From: Marinospirillum alkaliphilum DSM 21637
GTDB lineage: Bacteria; Pseudomonadota; Gammaproteobacteria; Pseudomonadales; Halomonadaceae
Direction: 5' to 3'
NCBI RefSeq assembly: GCF_900119735.1
Contig: NZ_FPJW01000001.1
Location: 156,904 to 220,903, forward strand
DNA: 64,000 nt
Shown: positions 29,385-39,175 of the stretch, piece by piece
How the letters are laid out: the number at the start of each line of letters is the position of its first letter
Numbering within the stretch: position 1 is the first letter of the stretch
Notes under the pieces: model-generated
The model's input: the letters and a program-made list of their open reading frames with translations, nothing else
Databases searched by the model: none
What the model was told of the DNA's origin: nothing
Made by a program: the position numbers and the translations under genes

Positions 29385-31981
29385 ACACTGGTCTGCAGGG
29401 TGACCAGCTGCCGTGGTGTTTCGGCATGGCTGAAGTGACTGTGCGAAATGGCGTCGGACAGGCTGGAAATGGGATCAATCAACTGGTCCAGCAGGGCCTC
29501 CAGTGCCTTGCGGGCATCTCTGGAGGTATCCAGATCCACCAGGCTGTCGAGATCCACCAGGTGCAGACGGCTGGTGGCTTCAATCACCAGACGGGTTTCC
29601 CGGCTGCGGAAGGGCGAAGAACCCGGCTGCGGCAGGCGTTCAATCTGGCGGCCCAGTCGCTTCAGCATGTAGCCGACCGAGCGCGGATTGGTTTCATCAA
29701 ACAGCAGCAGATCCAGAATGGCGGTCGGGTGCAACTGTGAGCGGTAACGGCGGCGATATACCGTGAGGTTGTCGGTGGTTGCCAGCACCACTTCCCACAG
29801 GGGAATGCCCGGTTGCTGGGCGGTGATCAAAGCCAGTTTCAGCAGTTCGAGGCTGGTCAGCAGGCGCTCAATGAAACGGCCGATGTCCATGAAACGCCAG
29901 CCGTAATGGTGCGGCATGGTTTCATTGCACAGCCCGAAAAAGGCGGCCAGATGGGTGACCAGGTCTTCCAGACTGCGGCGCCCACTGCTGGCACCCTGGG
30001 TGCGCGGCAGGTCATTGAATTTCTGACGCAGGCTGTTGAGGGTACGCCAGGCATCATCACCCAGGTGATCACGCACTGCGCGGCTGTTGCGCAAAAAGTG
30101 GCTGAACAGCCAGGGCAGGCCATCCATGCTCTGTTCACCCAGTTGATCCAGCAGTTTTTCACGCAGCAGGATGAACTGGCGGCTGCTGCGGGAATTCATC
30201 TTGCGGGCACGAATCAGTGCCGGGGTGTCTTCGGTGGAATCAAAGTCCGGCAGCTCCACTTCCAGTGCGGTGAACAGATCCGGTAGCAGTGTCTGGTCCA
30301 GCGGTAACTGGCCGTCTTCCAGCAGATGCCCCAGGGTTTCACGCAGCAGGCGGGTGCGGTTGTCCAGGCGTTCACCGTAACGACCCATCCAGAACAGGCT
30401 GTCGGCGACACGACTGGGCAGGTCCTTGCCGTCACGGGTGACCAGTACCGGGCCGTGGGCCTGGCGCAGCAGACTGACGTGCGGCTGGGTGACTGGTGCC
30501 AGTACCCAGATGTCTTTCACCAGGGTGCTTTCCATCACCGGGGTGCCGGGTTCAGCAACCCAGGCCAAGCCGCCGGGCATGATGCGGTGCTGACGCTCAC
30601 GCGCCGGTTTTTTCATTTCACCCGGATCAGCCAGGCTGAACAGGCGCAGGTTCACCGGCTGGGGTTGCAGGCGTTGTTCGCGGCTGTTGAAACTGGGGGT
30701 GGAGGCGGCCTGCATCGGCAACTGGCCAACATAAAGGTGTGGTGAGTGCTGCATGGCCTGCTGCAGGCGTTCACGCTGGCTGGTGGTCAGGTGTTCGGGA
30801 TGGATCACCGTGCCGGGGTCGCTGATGTCGCGCAGTTGCCAGCGGGGTGGGAACTGCAGCAGGTCTTGCAGGTGTTCAGGTTCACCGCACCAGCGGGTTT
30901 CACGGCCTTTCAGCAGCAGTGGCTCACCCAGTAGAAACTCGCACAGTGCAGGCATGAAGCAGGTCAGTGCCGGGTGTTCCAGCACACCCACACCCAGGGT
31001 GTTGGCAATTTCCACTTCGCCACGACGGGCTGCCTGCATCAGACCGGGCACACCCAGCAGGGAATCACCGCGCAGTTCCAGCGGATCACACCAGGGATCG
31101 GTGATCTGGCGCACAATCACGTCCACGGTTTTCAGGCCACCGAGGGTACGCATGGCCACCTGACCGTCACGCACCACCAGGTCGCCGCCTTCCACCAGTG
31201 AGAAGTTCATGTAGTTGGCCAGCCAGGCGTGTTCAAAATAACCGGGGCTGCCAGGGCCGGGGGTCAGCAGCACAATATTGGGTTCTTCGCGGTGGTGTTG
31301 GGCCAGCTGTGCCAGGCAACGGTGCTGTGCCTGCAGAAAACCGGCCAGTCGCCGCAAGGGTGCATCCCGGTAGAGGGTGGACATGGCACGTGCCAGCAGG
31401 ATGCGGTTTTCCAGCGCATAACCGGCACCAGAAGGCGCCTGGGTCCAGTCGGCCATCACTCGCCATTCACCCAGGTGATCACGAATCACGTCCATGCCGT
31501 GGAAAATCAGCATCGGGCGTTCCGAGCGGTGTTGATTGTCCGCCGCAGCAAACAGCCAAGCCGGGTGGGTGTAAACCAGTTCGGGAGGCAGGATGCCATC
31601 ACGGATCACCCGGCGTTCACCGTAGAGGTCTTCAACCAGGGCTTCCAGCAGGCGGCTGCGCTGAATCAGGCCCTGTTCCAGCGGTTCCCAGTCCTGGGTA
31701 CTGATCACATAGGGCAGGGGGTCCAGTTGCCAGGAGCGCAGTTTACCGGCATCGTCTTCATAAACGTTGAAGGTCACACCGTTTTCATGCAGCAGGTTCT
31801 GCACTTCTTCTGAGCGCTGGCTCAGCCCATCCAGACCCAGATCAGCCAGTTCATCCAGTACGCCTTGCCAGCGGGCACGAATATTGCCATCCGGTTCGAC
31901 GAGTTCGTCATAACCCGGCGTGACCGGGTAGTTGTCCAGCAACTGGCGCAACTCGTCACCGAGTGCAGAGGTATTCAGCAT
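29381..31981 (-). CDS. circularly permuted ATP-grasp fused to alpha-E protein
   Basis: The 866-residue protein joins two domains that are separate genes in the + strand module. Residues about 60-500 form the circularly permuted ATP-grasp (DUF404/DUF407-type), with APSGAGYALENR, LLTPGPGSPGYFEHAWLA and LGGLKTVDVIVRQ. Residues about 540-866 form the helical alpha-E domain, starting LPSRVADSLFWMGRYGERLDN. The ATP-grasp half should activate a carboxylate for amide ligation, but a lysine-rich ATP site is less obvious than in the separate paralogue. No good ribosome binding site is seen before the ATG. Confidence 0.85.
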   Translation of the reverse strand: MLNTSALGDELRQLLDNYPVTPGYDELVEPDGNIRARWQGVLDELADLGLDGLSQRSEEVQNLLHENGVTFNVYEDDAGKLRSWQLDPLPYVISTQDWEPLEQGLIQRSRLLEALVEDLYGERRVIRDGILPPELVYTHPAWLFAAADNQHRSERPMLIFHGMDVIRDHLGEWRVMADWTQAPSGAGYALENRILLARAMSTLYRDAPLRRLAGFLQAQHRCLAQLAQHHREEPNIVLLTPGPGSPGYFEHAWLANYMNFSLVEGGDLVVRDGQVAMRTLGGLKTVDVIVRQITDPWCDPLELRGDSLLGVPGLMQAARRGEVEIANTLGVGVLEHPALTCFMPALCEFLLGEPLLLKGRETRWCGEPEHLQDLLQFPPRWQLRDISDPGTVIHPEHLTTSQRERLQQAMQHSPHLYVGQLPMQAASTPSFNSREQRLQPQPVNLRLFSLADPGEMKKPARERQHRIMPGGLAWVAEPGTPVMESTLVKDIWVLAPVTQPHVSLLRQAHGPVLVTRDGKDLPSRVADSLFWMGRYGERLDNRTRLLRETLGHLLEDGQLPLDQTLLPDLFTALEVELPDFDSTEDTPALIRARKMNSRSSRQFILLREKLLDQLGEQSMDGLPWLFSHFLRNSRAVRDHLGDDAWRTLNSLRQKFNDLPRTQGASSGRRSLEDLVTHLAAFFGLCNETMPHHYGWRFMDIGRFIERLLTSLELLKLALITAQQPGIPLWEVVLATTDNLTVYRRRYRSQLHPTAILDLLLFDETNPRSVGYMLKRLGRQIERLPQPGSSPFRSRETRLVIEATSRLHLVDLDSLVDLDTSRDARKALEALLDQLIDPISSLSDAISHSHFSHAETPRQLVTLQTSV

Positions 31982-32071
31982 GACAGAGATATTCCCGATG
32001 GCATTTAGCTGCTATTGTCACCAATTATTGTCACCTCCCACAAGAGGCGCGTATTCAGGGAGTCCAAAGGC

Positions 32072-33154
32072 ATGAAGCTTTATTCCTGCACTGGCTGTGG
32101 TCAGTTGGTGTTTTTTGAGAATACCCAGTGTAATCACTGTGGTGCACTGCTGGGCTTTGTACCGGAACAACTGACGTTAACAGCCTTTGAACCGGTGGAT
32201 GGAACCCTTTGGCGTCCCCTGGGACAGCAGGATTTCACTGTTCCCCTGTATCGCCAGTGCAGCAACTATCAGTACCAGGCCGTGTGCAACTGGATGCTGC
32301 CAGCGGATGATCCGCATGATTTCTGTATTGCCTGCCGCCTCAACCGCACCATTCCGGACCTTGGCCAACCACAGAATCGCGGGTTCTGGCTGAGCCTGGA
32401 AACCGAAAAACGCCGCCTGATCTACAGCCTGTTGCAACTGGGGTTGCCACTCATCTCCCGCTCAATTGATCCGACCGGGCTGGAATTTGATTTTCTGGAA
32501 GACACTGAACCCACCTTTTCTGAAAGTGGGCGGGTGCTGACCGGTCATTCCGAAGGCCTGATCACGCTGAACATTGCTGAGGCTGATCCGGTGCGGCGCG
32601 AAAAGATGCGCAGCCGCATGGCAGAACCTTATCGCACCCTGTTGGGGCATTTTCGCCATGAGTCCGGCCACTACTACTGGGACCGACTGATCCGCAACAG
32701 CCAATGGTTGTTTGCCTTCCGGGAGCTGTTCGGGGATGAGCGCCAGGATTATGCCGCCGCCTTGCAGCGGCATTACAGTGAAGGTGCCAGCGGTGACTGG
32801 CAACAGCAGCATGTCAGTGCTTATGCCAGTGCCCATCCCTGGGAAGACTGGGCAGAAACCTGGGCGCACTACCTGCATATTCTGGATACCCTGGAAACCG
32901 CTGGGCAGTTTGGCCTGAGTGTGCAGCCTTCATTGAGTGGTGCTGCCGGTGTGCAACTGGCTCAGGGGTTCAATCCGGCGCTGGGTGCCGATTTTGACTG
33001 GCTGATCCAGACCTGGCTGCCACTGACCACCGCACTCAACAGCCTGAATCGCAGCATGGGGCATGATCATGCCTACCCGTTTGTACTGGCCCCGGCAGTG
33101 ATCAACAAACTGCGGCTGGTGCATCAGGTGATCATGGCACAGGGCTTGCTCTGA
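32072..33154 (+). CDS. zinc-ribbon putative metallopeptidase
   Basis: The 360-residue protein starts with a four-cysteine zinc ribbon (Cys6, Cys9, Cys20, Cys23). A metallopeptidase core follows with HExxH at residues 196-200 (RHESGHYYW) and downstream acidic motifs DERQDY and AETWAHYLH. It matches the putative zinc-binding peptidase family (DUF2248-type) that often accompanies transglutaminase/ATP-grasp/alpha-E loci. The start at 32072 follows GGGAG 9 nt upstream. It heads the + strand module B and is divergent from module A. Confidence 0.85.
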   Translation: MKLYSCTGCGQLVFFENTQCNHCGALLGFVPEQLTLTAFEPVDGTLWRPLGQQDFTVPLYRQCSNYQYQAVCNWMLPADDPHDFCIACRLNRTIPDLGQPQNRGFWLSLETEKRRLIYSLLQLGLPLISRSIDPTGLEFDFLEDTEPTFSESGRVLTGHSEGLITLNIAEADPVRREKMRSRMAEPYRTLLGHFRHESGHYYWDRLIRNSQWLFAFRELFGDERQDYAAALQRHYSEGASGDWQQQHVSAYASAHPWEDWAETWAHYLHILDTLETAGQFGLSVQPSLSGAAGVQLAQGFNPALGADFDWLIQTWLPLTTALNSLNRSMGHDHAYPFVLAPAVINKLRLVHQVIMAQGLL

Positions 33155-33209
33155 TTTATTCAGGTTTCTAAAGTCGTTTATTCGTGAGACAGCGAGGGAA
33201 TACGTCACC

Positions 33210-36200
33210 ATGACCATCCGTGTTGCATTGAAGCACCATACCCGTTACGACTTTGACAAGCCGGTAAAGCTGTCACCTCACCTGATACGTCTCAAGCCTG
33301 CTCCCCATTGCCGCACCCCGATTGACAGTTATTCCCTGAAAATCACCGGCGGTGAATATTTCATCAACTGGCAGCAGGATCCCTTCGGTAACCATCTGGC
33401 ACGGCTGGTGTTTCCGGACAAGGTGAAGTTTTTGCAGGTCGAAGTGGAAGTGGTTGCCCCGATGACGGTGATCAATCCCTTTGATTTTTTTGTGGAAGAA
33501 TCCGCCGAGCAGTTTCCTTTTTCTTATCGTGACAGCCTGAAACGCGATCTGGCTCCTTATCTGGAAGTGACCGAATCCGGCCCGTTGTTGATGGAGTGGT
33601 TGACCGAGGTGCCACGTGAACCGGCAGCCATTGTCAACTTCCTGGTCGCAATCAACCAGCGTTTGCAGCAGGACATTGCTTATACCGTGCGGCTGGAACC
33701 GGGGGTGCAGACGGCGGAAGAAACCCTGGAAAAACGCCTGGGTTCCTGCCGGGATTCGGCTTGGCTGCTGGTGCAGATCCTGCGGCATCTGGGGCTGGCG
33801 GCCCGGTTTGTATCGGGTTACCTGATTCAGTTGACGCCGGATGTCAAAGCGCTGGATGGCCCGTCCGGCACGGAAGTGGATTTCACCGACCTGCACGCCT
33901 GGACGGAAGTGTTTGTGCCCGGTGCCGGTTGGATCGGTCTGGACCCTACCTCCGGCCTGCTGGCCGGGGAAGGCCACCTGCCGCTGGCAGCCACTCCGGA
34001 GCCAACCTCTGCCGCCGCCATCACCGGTTTTTCTGATCCCTGTGAAGTGACCTTTGATTTTCACATGGAAGTCACCCGCATCCACGAAGAACCCCGTGTC
34101 ACCAAGCCCTACACCGAAGACGCCTGGCAACAGATCCTGCAACTGGGTGAACAGGTGGATGAAGTGCTGGAAGCGGAAGACCTGCGCCTGACCATGGGTG
34201 GTGAGCCCACTTTTGTTTCGATTGATGACATGGATGCACCAGAATGGAACACGGCCGCGCATGGGCCCACCAAACGGGGCCTGTCTGAACAGTTATTAAA
34301 ACGCCTGCGTCCGCGTTTTGCGCCCGGCAGCCTGATGCATTACCAGCAGGGCAAGTGGTATCCGGGTGAAAGCCTGCCGCGCTGGGCGCTGGCCTGTTAC
34401 TGGCGCAAGGATGGTCAGCCGTTGTGGCGGGAAGACCGCTGGCTGGCCGACATTACCAAAGATTACGGCGTGGGTGTGGCACAGGCCGGTGCTTTTTCTG
34501 AAACCCTCACTCGTCGGCTGGGGGTCAGTGCCCGCTGGCTGATCCGTGCGTATGAAGATGCCTACCATTACCTGTGGCTGGAAAGAAACCAGCCGGTGGA
34601 TGTGGAGCTGGAAGGCGAAAACCTCAAGGATGATGAAAACCGTGCCCGTCTGGCCCGCTTGCTGGAGCGTGGGCTGGATGAAGTCACCGGGTTTGTGTTG
34701 CCGCTGGCGCGTCCGGAGCCCGGCAAGGGTTGGACATCCGGCCACTGGCCATTAAAACGCAGCAACCTCTACCTGTTGCCCGGTGATTCCCCGATGGGAT
34801 TACGCCTGCCGCTGTCGGCCCTGCCGCGAGCCGGACGGGATGATCAACCACAGCCATCCAGCCTGTTTGAACCCCGCCAGCCACTGGCTGACCTGCATGG
34901 TGAAATGGCCAGCCGTTACAGCAGTTGGCAGACACAGCAACCACAACGGCTCAGTGACCAGTACCCGGATGAACCGGGTGCGAAAGTGATTCACACCGCG
35001 CTGTGCATTGAACCGCGTGAAGGCAAGTTGTTTGTGTTCATGCCACCGCTGCATGATCTGGAAGCCTGGGTCGAGTTACTGGCTGCAGTGGAACAGACGG
35101 CCGCCCAGTTGCAGCTGCCGGTGTGCATTGAAGGTTATCCGCCACCGTCTGACCCACGCATTGAAAAATTCATGATCACCCCGGACCCCGGTGTGATTGA
35201 GGTCAACATCATGCCCGCCCGCAGCTGGCCGGAGCTGGTGCGCAACACTGAAATTCTTTATGAAGAAGCCCGCCAGACGCGACTGGGCACCGACAAGTTC
35301 ATGCTGGATGGGCGTCACACCGGCACCGGTGGCGGTAACCACGTCACCCTTGGTGGTGAAACCCCGGTGGACTCCCCCTTCCTGCGTCGCCCGGATCTGC
35401 TGGCCAGCATGCTGACCTACTGGCAACACCACCCCAGCCTGTCTTACCTGTTTGTGGGGCTGTTCATGGGGCCCACCAGTCAGGCGCCACGCATCGATGA
35501 AGCGCGCCATGAAGCTCTGTACGAGCTGGAAATTGCCCTGCAACAGATGCCAGTCGGTGAAGTCACCCAGCCCTGGCTGGTGGATCGCCTGCTGCGCAAC
35601 CTGCTGACCGACATCACCGGCAACACCCACCGGGCTGAATTCTGCATCGACAAGCTGTATTCACCGGATAGCCCCACCGGGCGTCTGGGACTGCTGGAGC
35701 TGCGCGGTTTTGAAATGCCGCCGCATGCCCGCATGAGTCTGATGCAGCAACTGCTGATTCGTGCACTGGTGGCGCGTTTTGCCCGTGAACCCTATCGCAA
35801 GCCGCTGGTGCGCTGGGGCACCAGCCTGCATGACCGCTGGATGCTGCCGCATTACCTGTGGCAAGACCTGCAGGACGTACTGAAGGATCTGGCCGACTTC
35901 GGTTTTGATTTCCAGCCGGAATGGTTTGCTGCCTTCCTGGAATTCCGTTTCCCCAGTTATGGCCGGGTGACCTACGACGCGGTGCAACTGGAACTGCGTC
36001 AGGCGCTGGAACCCTGGCATGTGCTGGGTGAAGAAGTCAGCGGGGGTGGTACCGCCCGTTATGTGGATTCCTCCGTTGAACGGCTGCAATTGAAGGTGAA
36101 GGGCTTTAATCCGGCCCGTCATCAGGTCACCTGCAATGGCCGCCTGCTGCCACTGCAAGCCACCGGTGTGGAAGGCGAGGCGGTGGCCGGGGTGCGTTAC

Positions 36201-36503
36201 CGTGCCTGGCAACCGCCATCTGCACTGCATCCGATGATTCCGGTGCATGCACCCTTGGTGTTCGACCTTTACGACAGCTGGAATCAGCGTTCACTGGGCG
36301 GCTGCACCTACCATGTGTCGCATCCGGCAGGTCGAAATTATGAATCTTTCCCGGTCAATGCCAATGAAGCCGAAGCCCGGCGTCTGGCCCGCTTCTGGCC
36401 ACAGGGACACAGTCAGGGACGGATGCAGCCGGCACAGGAACCAGTGAATCGGGAATACCCCTGCACGCTGGATCTACGTTGGCATCACCGGGCCAGGGAT
36501 TGA
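33210..36503 (+). CDS. large transglutaminase-like protein with DUF2126 C-terminus
   Basis: The 1097-residue protein carries an N-terminal transglutaminase-like region with triad Cys180 (RLGSCRDSAW), His229 (DLHAWTEVF) and Asp245 (GLDPTSG). From about residue 290 to the end it has the DUF2126 domain (TMGGEPTFVSIDDMD, TGTGGGNHVTLGG, LELRGFEMPPH). DUF2126 has been compared to glutamine synthetase/amidoligase folds, so the protein may combine a peptidase and a ligase. That is inference. It is flanked by the metallopeptidase and ATP-grasp genes on the same strand. Confidence 0.87.
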   Translation: MTIRVALKHHTRYDFDKPVKLSPHLIRLKPAPHCRTPIDSYSLKITGGEYFINWQQDPFGNHLARLVFPDKVKFLQVEVEVVAPMTVINPFDFFVEESAEQFPFSYRDSLKRDLAPYLEVTESGPLLMEWLTEVPREPAAIVNFLVAINQRLQQDIAYTVRLEPGVQTAEETLEKRLGSCRDSAWLLVQILRHLGLAARFVSGYLIQLTPDVKALDGPSGTEVDFTDLHAWTEVFVPGAGWIGLDPTSGLLAGEGHLPLAATPEPTSAAAITGFSDPCEVTFDFHMEVTRIHEEPRVTKPYTEDAWQQILQLGEQVDEVLEAEDLRLTMGGEPTFVSIDDMDAPEWNTAAHGPTKRGLSEQLLKRLRPRFAPGSLMHYQQGKWYPGESLPRWALACYWRKDGQPLWREDRWLADITKDYGVGVAQAGAFSETLTRRLGVSARWLIRAYEDAYHYLWLERNQPVDVELEGENLKDDENRARLARLLERGLDEVTGFVLPLARPEPGKGWTSGHWPLKRSNLYLLPGDSPMGLRLPLSALPRAGRDDQPQPSSLFEPRQPLADLHGEMASRYSSWQTQQPQRLSDQYPDEPGAKVIHTALCIEPREGKLFVFMPPLHDLEAWVELLAAVEQTAAQLQLPVCIEGYPPPSDPRIEKFMITPDPGVIEVNIMPARSWPELVRNTEILYEEARQTRLGTDKFMLDGRHTGTGGGNHVTLGGETPVDSPFLRRPDLLASMLTYWQHHPSLSYLFVGLFMGPTSQAPRIDEARHEALYELEIALQQMPVGEVTQPWLVDRLLRNLLTDITGNTHRAEFCIDKLYSPDSPTGRLGLLELRGFEMPPHARMSLMQQLLIRALVARFAREPYRKPLVRWGTSLHDRWMLPHYLWQDLQDVLKDLADFGFDFQPEWFAAFLEFRFPSYGRVTYDAVQLELRQALEPWHVLGEEVSGGGTARYVDSSVERLQLKVKGFNPARHQVTCNGRLLPLQATGVEGEAVAGVRYRAWQPPSALHPMIPVHAPLVFDLYDSWNQRSLGGCTYHVSHPAGRNYESFPVNANEAEARRLARFWPQGHSQGRMQPAQEPVNREYPCTLDLRWHHRARD

Positions 36504-36576
36504 TCTGTATTGCGTTGAAACCGACGCTGTGATAACTGGTATACAGATTGCAACAAAGTCGTCATGGAAAACAACA

Positions 36577-36596
36577 AACCGGCCTCAGGCCTGGTT
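36577..36596 (+). promoter_or_regulatory. hairpin upstream of the ATP-grasp gene
   Basis: AACCGGCC at 36577-36584 pairs with GGCC and GGTT at 36588-36596 (one bulged T) around a 3-nt loop. It lies 22 nt before the ATG of the ATP-grasp gene, at the end of a 115-bp gap. No T-run follows. The role is unknown. Confidence 0.3.
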
Positions 36597-36618
36597 GCAG
36601 TAAGGGGAAGTCAGTCAG

Positions 36619-38127
36619 ATGAGCAAGATCAACTGGAACAACTACGCCTTTAATGGCTTTTATGATGAGCTGATGGCCGCCCCCGGAGTGCCGCATCCTG
36701 CGGCCAGAATGCTGTGTGAATACCTGGCGCAACTGGATGCGCGAGAGCTGAAAGAACACAAGCATGCGGCTGAAGTGGCCATCCAGGTGATGGGCATCAC
36801 CTTCACCGTCTATTCCGAAGGCAGCATGATTGACCGGGCCTGGCCTTTTGATATTGTGCCCCGAATCATTCCACTGGATGAATGGCAACGCACCGAAGCA
36901 GGGCTTAAGCAACGGGTGCAAGCCCTGAACATGTTCATTGATGACCTTTACCATGATCAGAAGGTGGTCAAAGATGGTGTTTTACCCAAAGAAATCCTCG
37001 CTCAATCGGTGAATTTCCGGCCTCAGTGTGTGGGCATCAACCCGCCGCACCATATCTGGGCACACATCTGTGGCTCCGATCTGGTGCGTGATAAAGACGG
37101 CGCCCTGTATGTGCTGGAAGACAACCTGCGGGTGCCCTCCGGTGTGTCTTACATGCTGGAAAACCGCAACGTCACCAAACGCATCCTGCCGGAGCTGTTT
37201 GCCACCGGGCGCATTCAGCCGGTGGATGACTACTGTTCCAACCTCTATGACATGCTGGCTGCCATGTCACCGCGTCCCGGTGATGACCCGCAGATTGTGG
37301 TGATGACACCCGGCATCTACAACTCGGCCTATTTTGAACATTCCTACCTGGCCCAGCAGATGGGTGTGGAACTGGTGGAAGGTTCCGACCTGCTGGTGGG
37401 GGATGATGATTGCGTTTACATGCGCATGGTGGATGGCCTGAAACGGGTGGATGTGATCTACCGCCGCATTGATGACCTGTTCCTCGATCCGGAAGCCTTT
37501 AACCCGGAATCGACACTGGGTGTGGCCGGGCTGATGCGTGCCTGGCGCAAGGGCAAGGTGGCACTGGTGAATGCACCCGGTGCCGGCGTGGCCGATGACA
37601 AGGTGGTTTATGCCTTTGTGCCGGAGCTGATCCGTTATTATCTGGATCAGGAACCGCTACTGCCCAACGTGCCCAGCTACCTGTGCATGCGGGATGACGA
37701 CCGGCGTTATGTGCTGGACAACCTGGATAAACTGGTGGTTAAACCGGCCAATGAATCCGGTGGTTACGGCATGCTGGTCGGTCCTCATTCCACCAAGGCA
37801 GAACAGAAGCAATTTGCCGAGCTGATCAAGGCCAACCCACGCAACTACATGGCCCAGCCGACCCTGTCCCTGTCCACGGCACCCACCCTGTGTGATGGTG
37901 TGGTGGAAGCCCGCCATGTGGATCTGCGGCCGTTTATCCTGTCGGCCGGTAACCAGACTCACGTCACCACCGGTGGTCTGACCCGTGTGGCACTGACCCG
38001 TGGCTCGCTGGTGGTCAACTCCTCTCAGGGGGGCGGCAGTAAAGACACCTGGATTGTGGATGTGGACAACCTCGATGGCGCGCTGTCACCCAGCCAGTCG
38101 CAGCATCAGAATCAGGGAGGTGAGTGA
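36619..38127 (+). CDS. circularly permuted ATP-grasp type 2 protein
   Basis: The 502-residue stand-alone ATP-grasp has VLEDNLRVPSGVSYMLENR near residue 170, VMTPGIYNSAYFEHSYLA near 230, the lysine-containing LDKLVVKPANESGGYGM near 370, and the acidic VEARHVDLRPF near 430. It is predicted to ligate a carboxylate to an amine using ATP. AGGGGAAG stands upstream of the ATG. It is the paralogue of the first half of the fused protein at 29381-31981. The stop nearly touches the alpha-E gene. Confidence 0.9.
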   Translation: MSKINWNNYAFNGFYDELMAAPGVPHPAARMLCEYLAQLDARELKEHKHAAEVAIQVMGITFTVYSEGSMIDRAWPFDIVPRIIPLDEWQRTEAGLKQRVQALNMFIDDLYHDQKVVKDGVLPKEILAQSVNFRPQCVGINPPHHIWAHICGSDLVRDKDGALYVLEDNLRVPSGVSYMLENRNVTKRILPELFATGRIQPVDDYCSNLYDMLAAMSPRPGDDPQIVVMTPGIYNSAYFEHSYLAQQMGVELVEGSDLLVGDDDCVYMRMVDGLKRVDVIYRRIDDLFLDPEAFNPESTLGVAGLMRAWRKGKVALVNAPGAGVADDKVVYAFVPELIRYYLDQEPLLPNVPSYLCMRDDDRRYVLDNLDKLVVKPANESGGYGMLVGPHSTKAEQKQFAELIKANPRNYMAQPTLSLSTAPTLCDGVVEARHVDLRPFILSAGNQTHVTTGGLTRVALTRGSLVVNSSQGGGSKDTWIVDVDNLDGALSPSQSQHQNQGGE

Positions 38128-38129
38128 TC

Positions 38130-39068
38130 ATGTTGTCTCGTGTTGCTGAAAACATCTACTGGCTGGCCCGTTACCTGGAACGTGCCGAAGACACCGCGCG
38201 ACTGATCAGCGTTAACAGCCACCTGCTGCTGGATTTTCCACGGGCCACCAGCCTGGGTTGGGACTCCCTGGTGAACATCACCGGCAGCGAAGCCATCTTT
38301 GACAAGCACTATGACAAGCGTGATGAAACCAGTGTGCTGAATTTCCTCTGCGGGGATCGGCGTTACGGTGGTTCCATCATCTCTTCGCTGGCTGCTGCCC
38401 GTGAAAACCTGCGCACCACGCGAGACATCATGCCGCGTGAAATCTGGGAAGAAATCAACCAGCTTTACCTGGATACCGACAAACAGGTGCAGGCAGGCAT
38501 CAACTCCCGCAACCGTGATAACTTCCTGAAACGGGTGATTCGCAGTTGCCAGACCGTCACCGGCCTGATTGAAGGGTCACTCAGCTACACCCAGGTGCGT
38601 ACCTTCCTGCTGCTGGGTCGCCACCTGGAACGCGCCGACATGACCACCCGCATCATCGATGTGCGCTCAGCCAACCTGCTGCCGCGTTCCCCGGAAGAAC
38701 TCACCCCCTTCGAGAACCTGCAGTGGATGAGTGTGCTGAAATCCCTCACCGGCTACCAGATGTACCGCCAGCAGGTACGCCTGCGGGTGAAAGGCCCGGA
38801 CGTGCTGCGCTTCCTGCTGCAAGATAAAGCCTTCCCCCGTGCTGTGGCCTGCAGCCTGCGGGAAATGGTGCAAGTGCTGGAAGCCCTGCCGCGCCACGAA
38901 CGAGTGCAACAAGTGGTGGACGACCTGGTGAAACTGCTGATTGCCGCCGACGTGGAAAGCCTCGCCGCCGAGCCGGAGCAACTCCACCTGTTTGTGGACG
39001 AACTGCAAATCGGCTTTAACCAGGTGCATGGAGCCATCGCTGAAAACTACTTTGGTGCCACTGATTAA
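38130..39068 (+). CDS. alpha-E domain protein
   Basis: The 312-residue all-helical alpha-E (DUF403) protein begins MLSRVAENIYWLARYLERAE, the family hallmark, also seen in modified form in the fused paralogue. The function is unknown; it always accompanies circularly permuted ATP-grasps. The ATG at 38130 has GGAGG 9 nt upstream and is preferred to the GTG at 38124 that overlaps the upstream stop. A terminator follows. Confidence 0.9.
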   Translation: MLSRVAENIYWLARYLERAEDTARLISVNSHLLLDFPRATSLGWDSLVNITGSEAIFDKHYDKRDETSVLNFLCGDRRYGGSIISSLAAARENLRTTRDIMPREIWEEINQLYLDTDKQVQAGINSRNRDNFLKRVIRSCQTVTGLIEGSLSYTQVRTFLLLGRHLERADMTTRIIDVRSANLLPRSPEELTPFENLQWMSVLKSLTGYQMYRQQVRLRVKGPDVLRFLLQDKAFPRAVACSLREMVQVLEALPRHERVQQVVDDLVKLLIAADVESLAAEPEQLHLFVDELQIGFNQVHGAIAENYFGATD

Positions 39069-39095
39069 CTGATCTGCTTGACTGGCTACCAACTG

Positions 39096-39124
39096 AAGCC
39101 CGACCTGAAAAGGCCGGGCTTTTT
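39096..39124 (+). terminator. rho-independent terminator after the alpha-E gene
   Basis: AAGCCCG at 39096-39102 pairs with CGGGCTT at 39115-39121 and is followed by T to 39124. It ends module B before the convergent hicAB pair. Confidence 0.8.
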
Positions 39125-39175
39125 ACTGAGCTGAATCAAAACCTATGTAGTGTTCAGCTAATCCCAGACAGGAGC

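Noticed and set aside
32015..32071. N-terminal extension of the zinc-ribbon peptidase to 32015
   Set aside because: The cysteine ribbon starts right after the ATG at 32072, which has a good ribosome binding site; the extension has none and would not match the family.
33273..34262. 329-codon minus-strand open frame inside the large transglutaminase gene
   Set aside because: It is fully antisense to a clearly coding frame with catalytic motifs, so it is a shadow.
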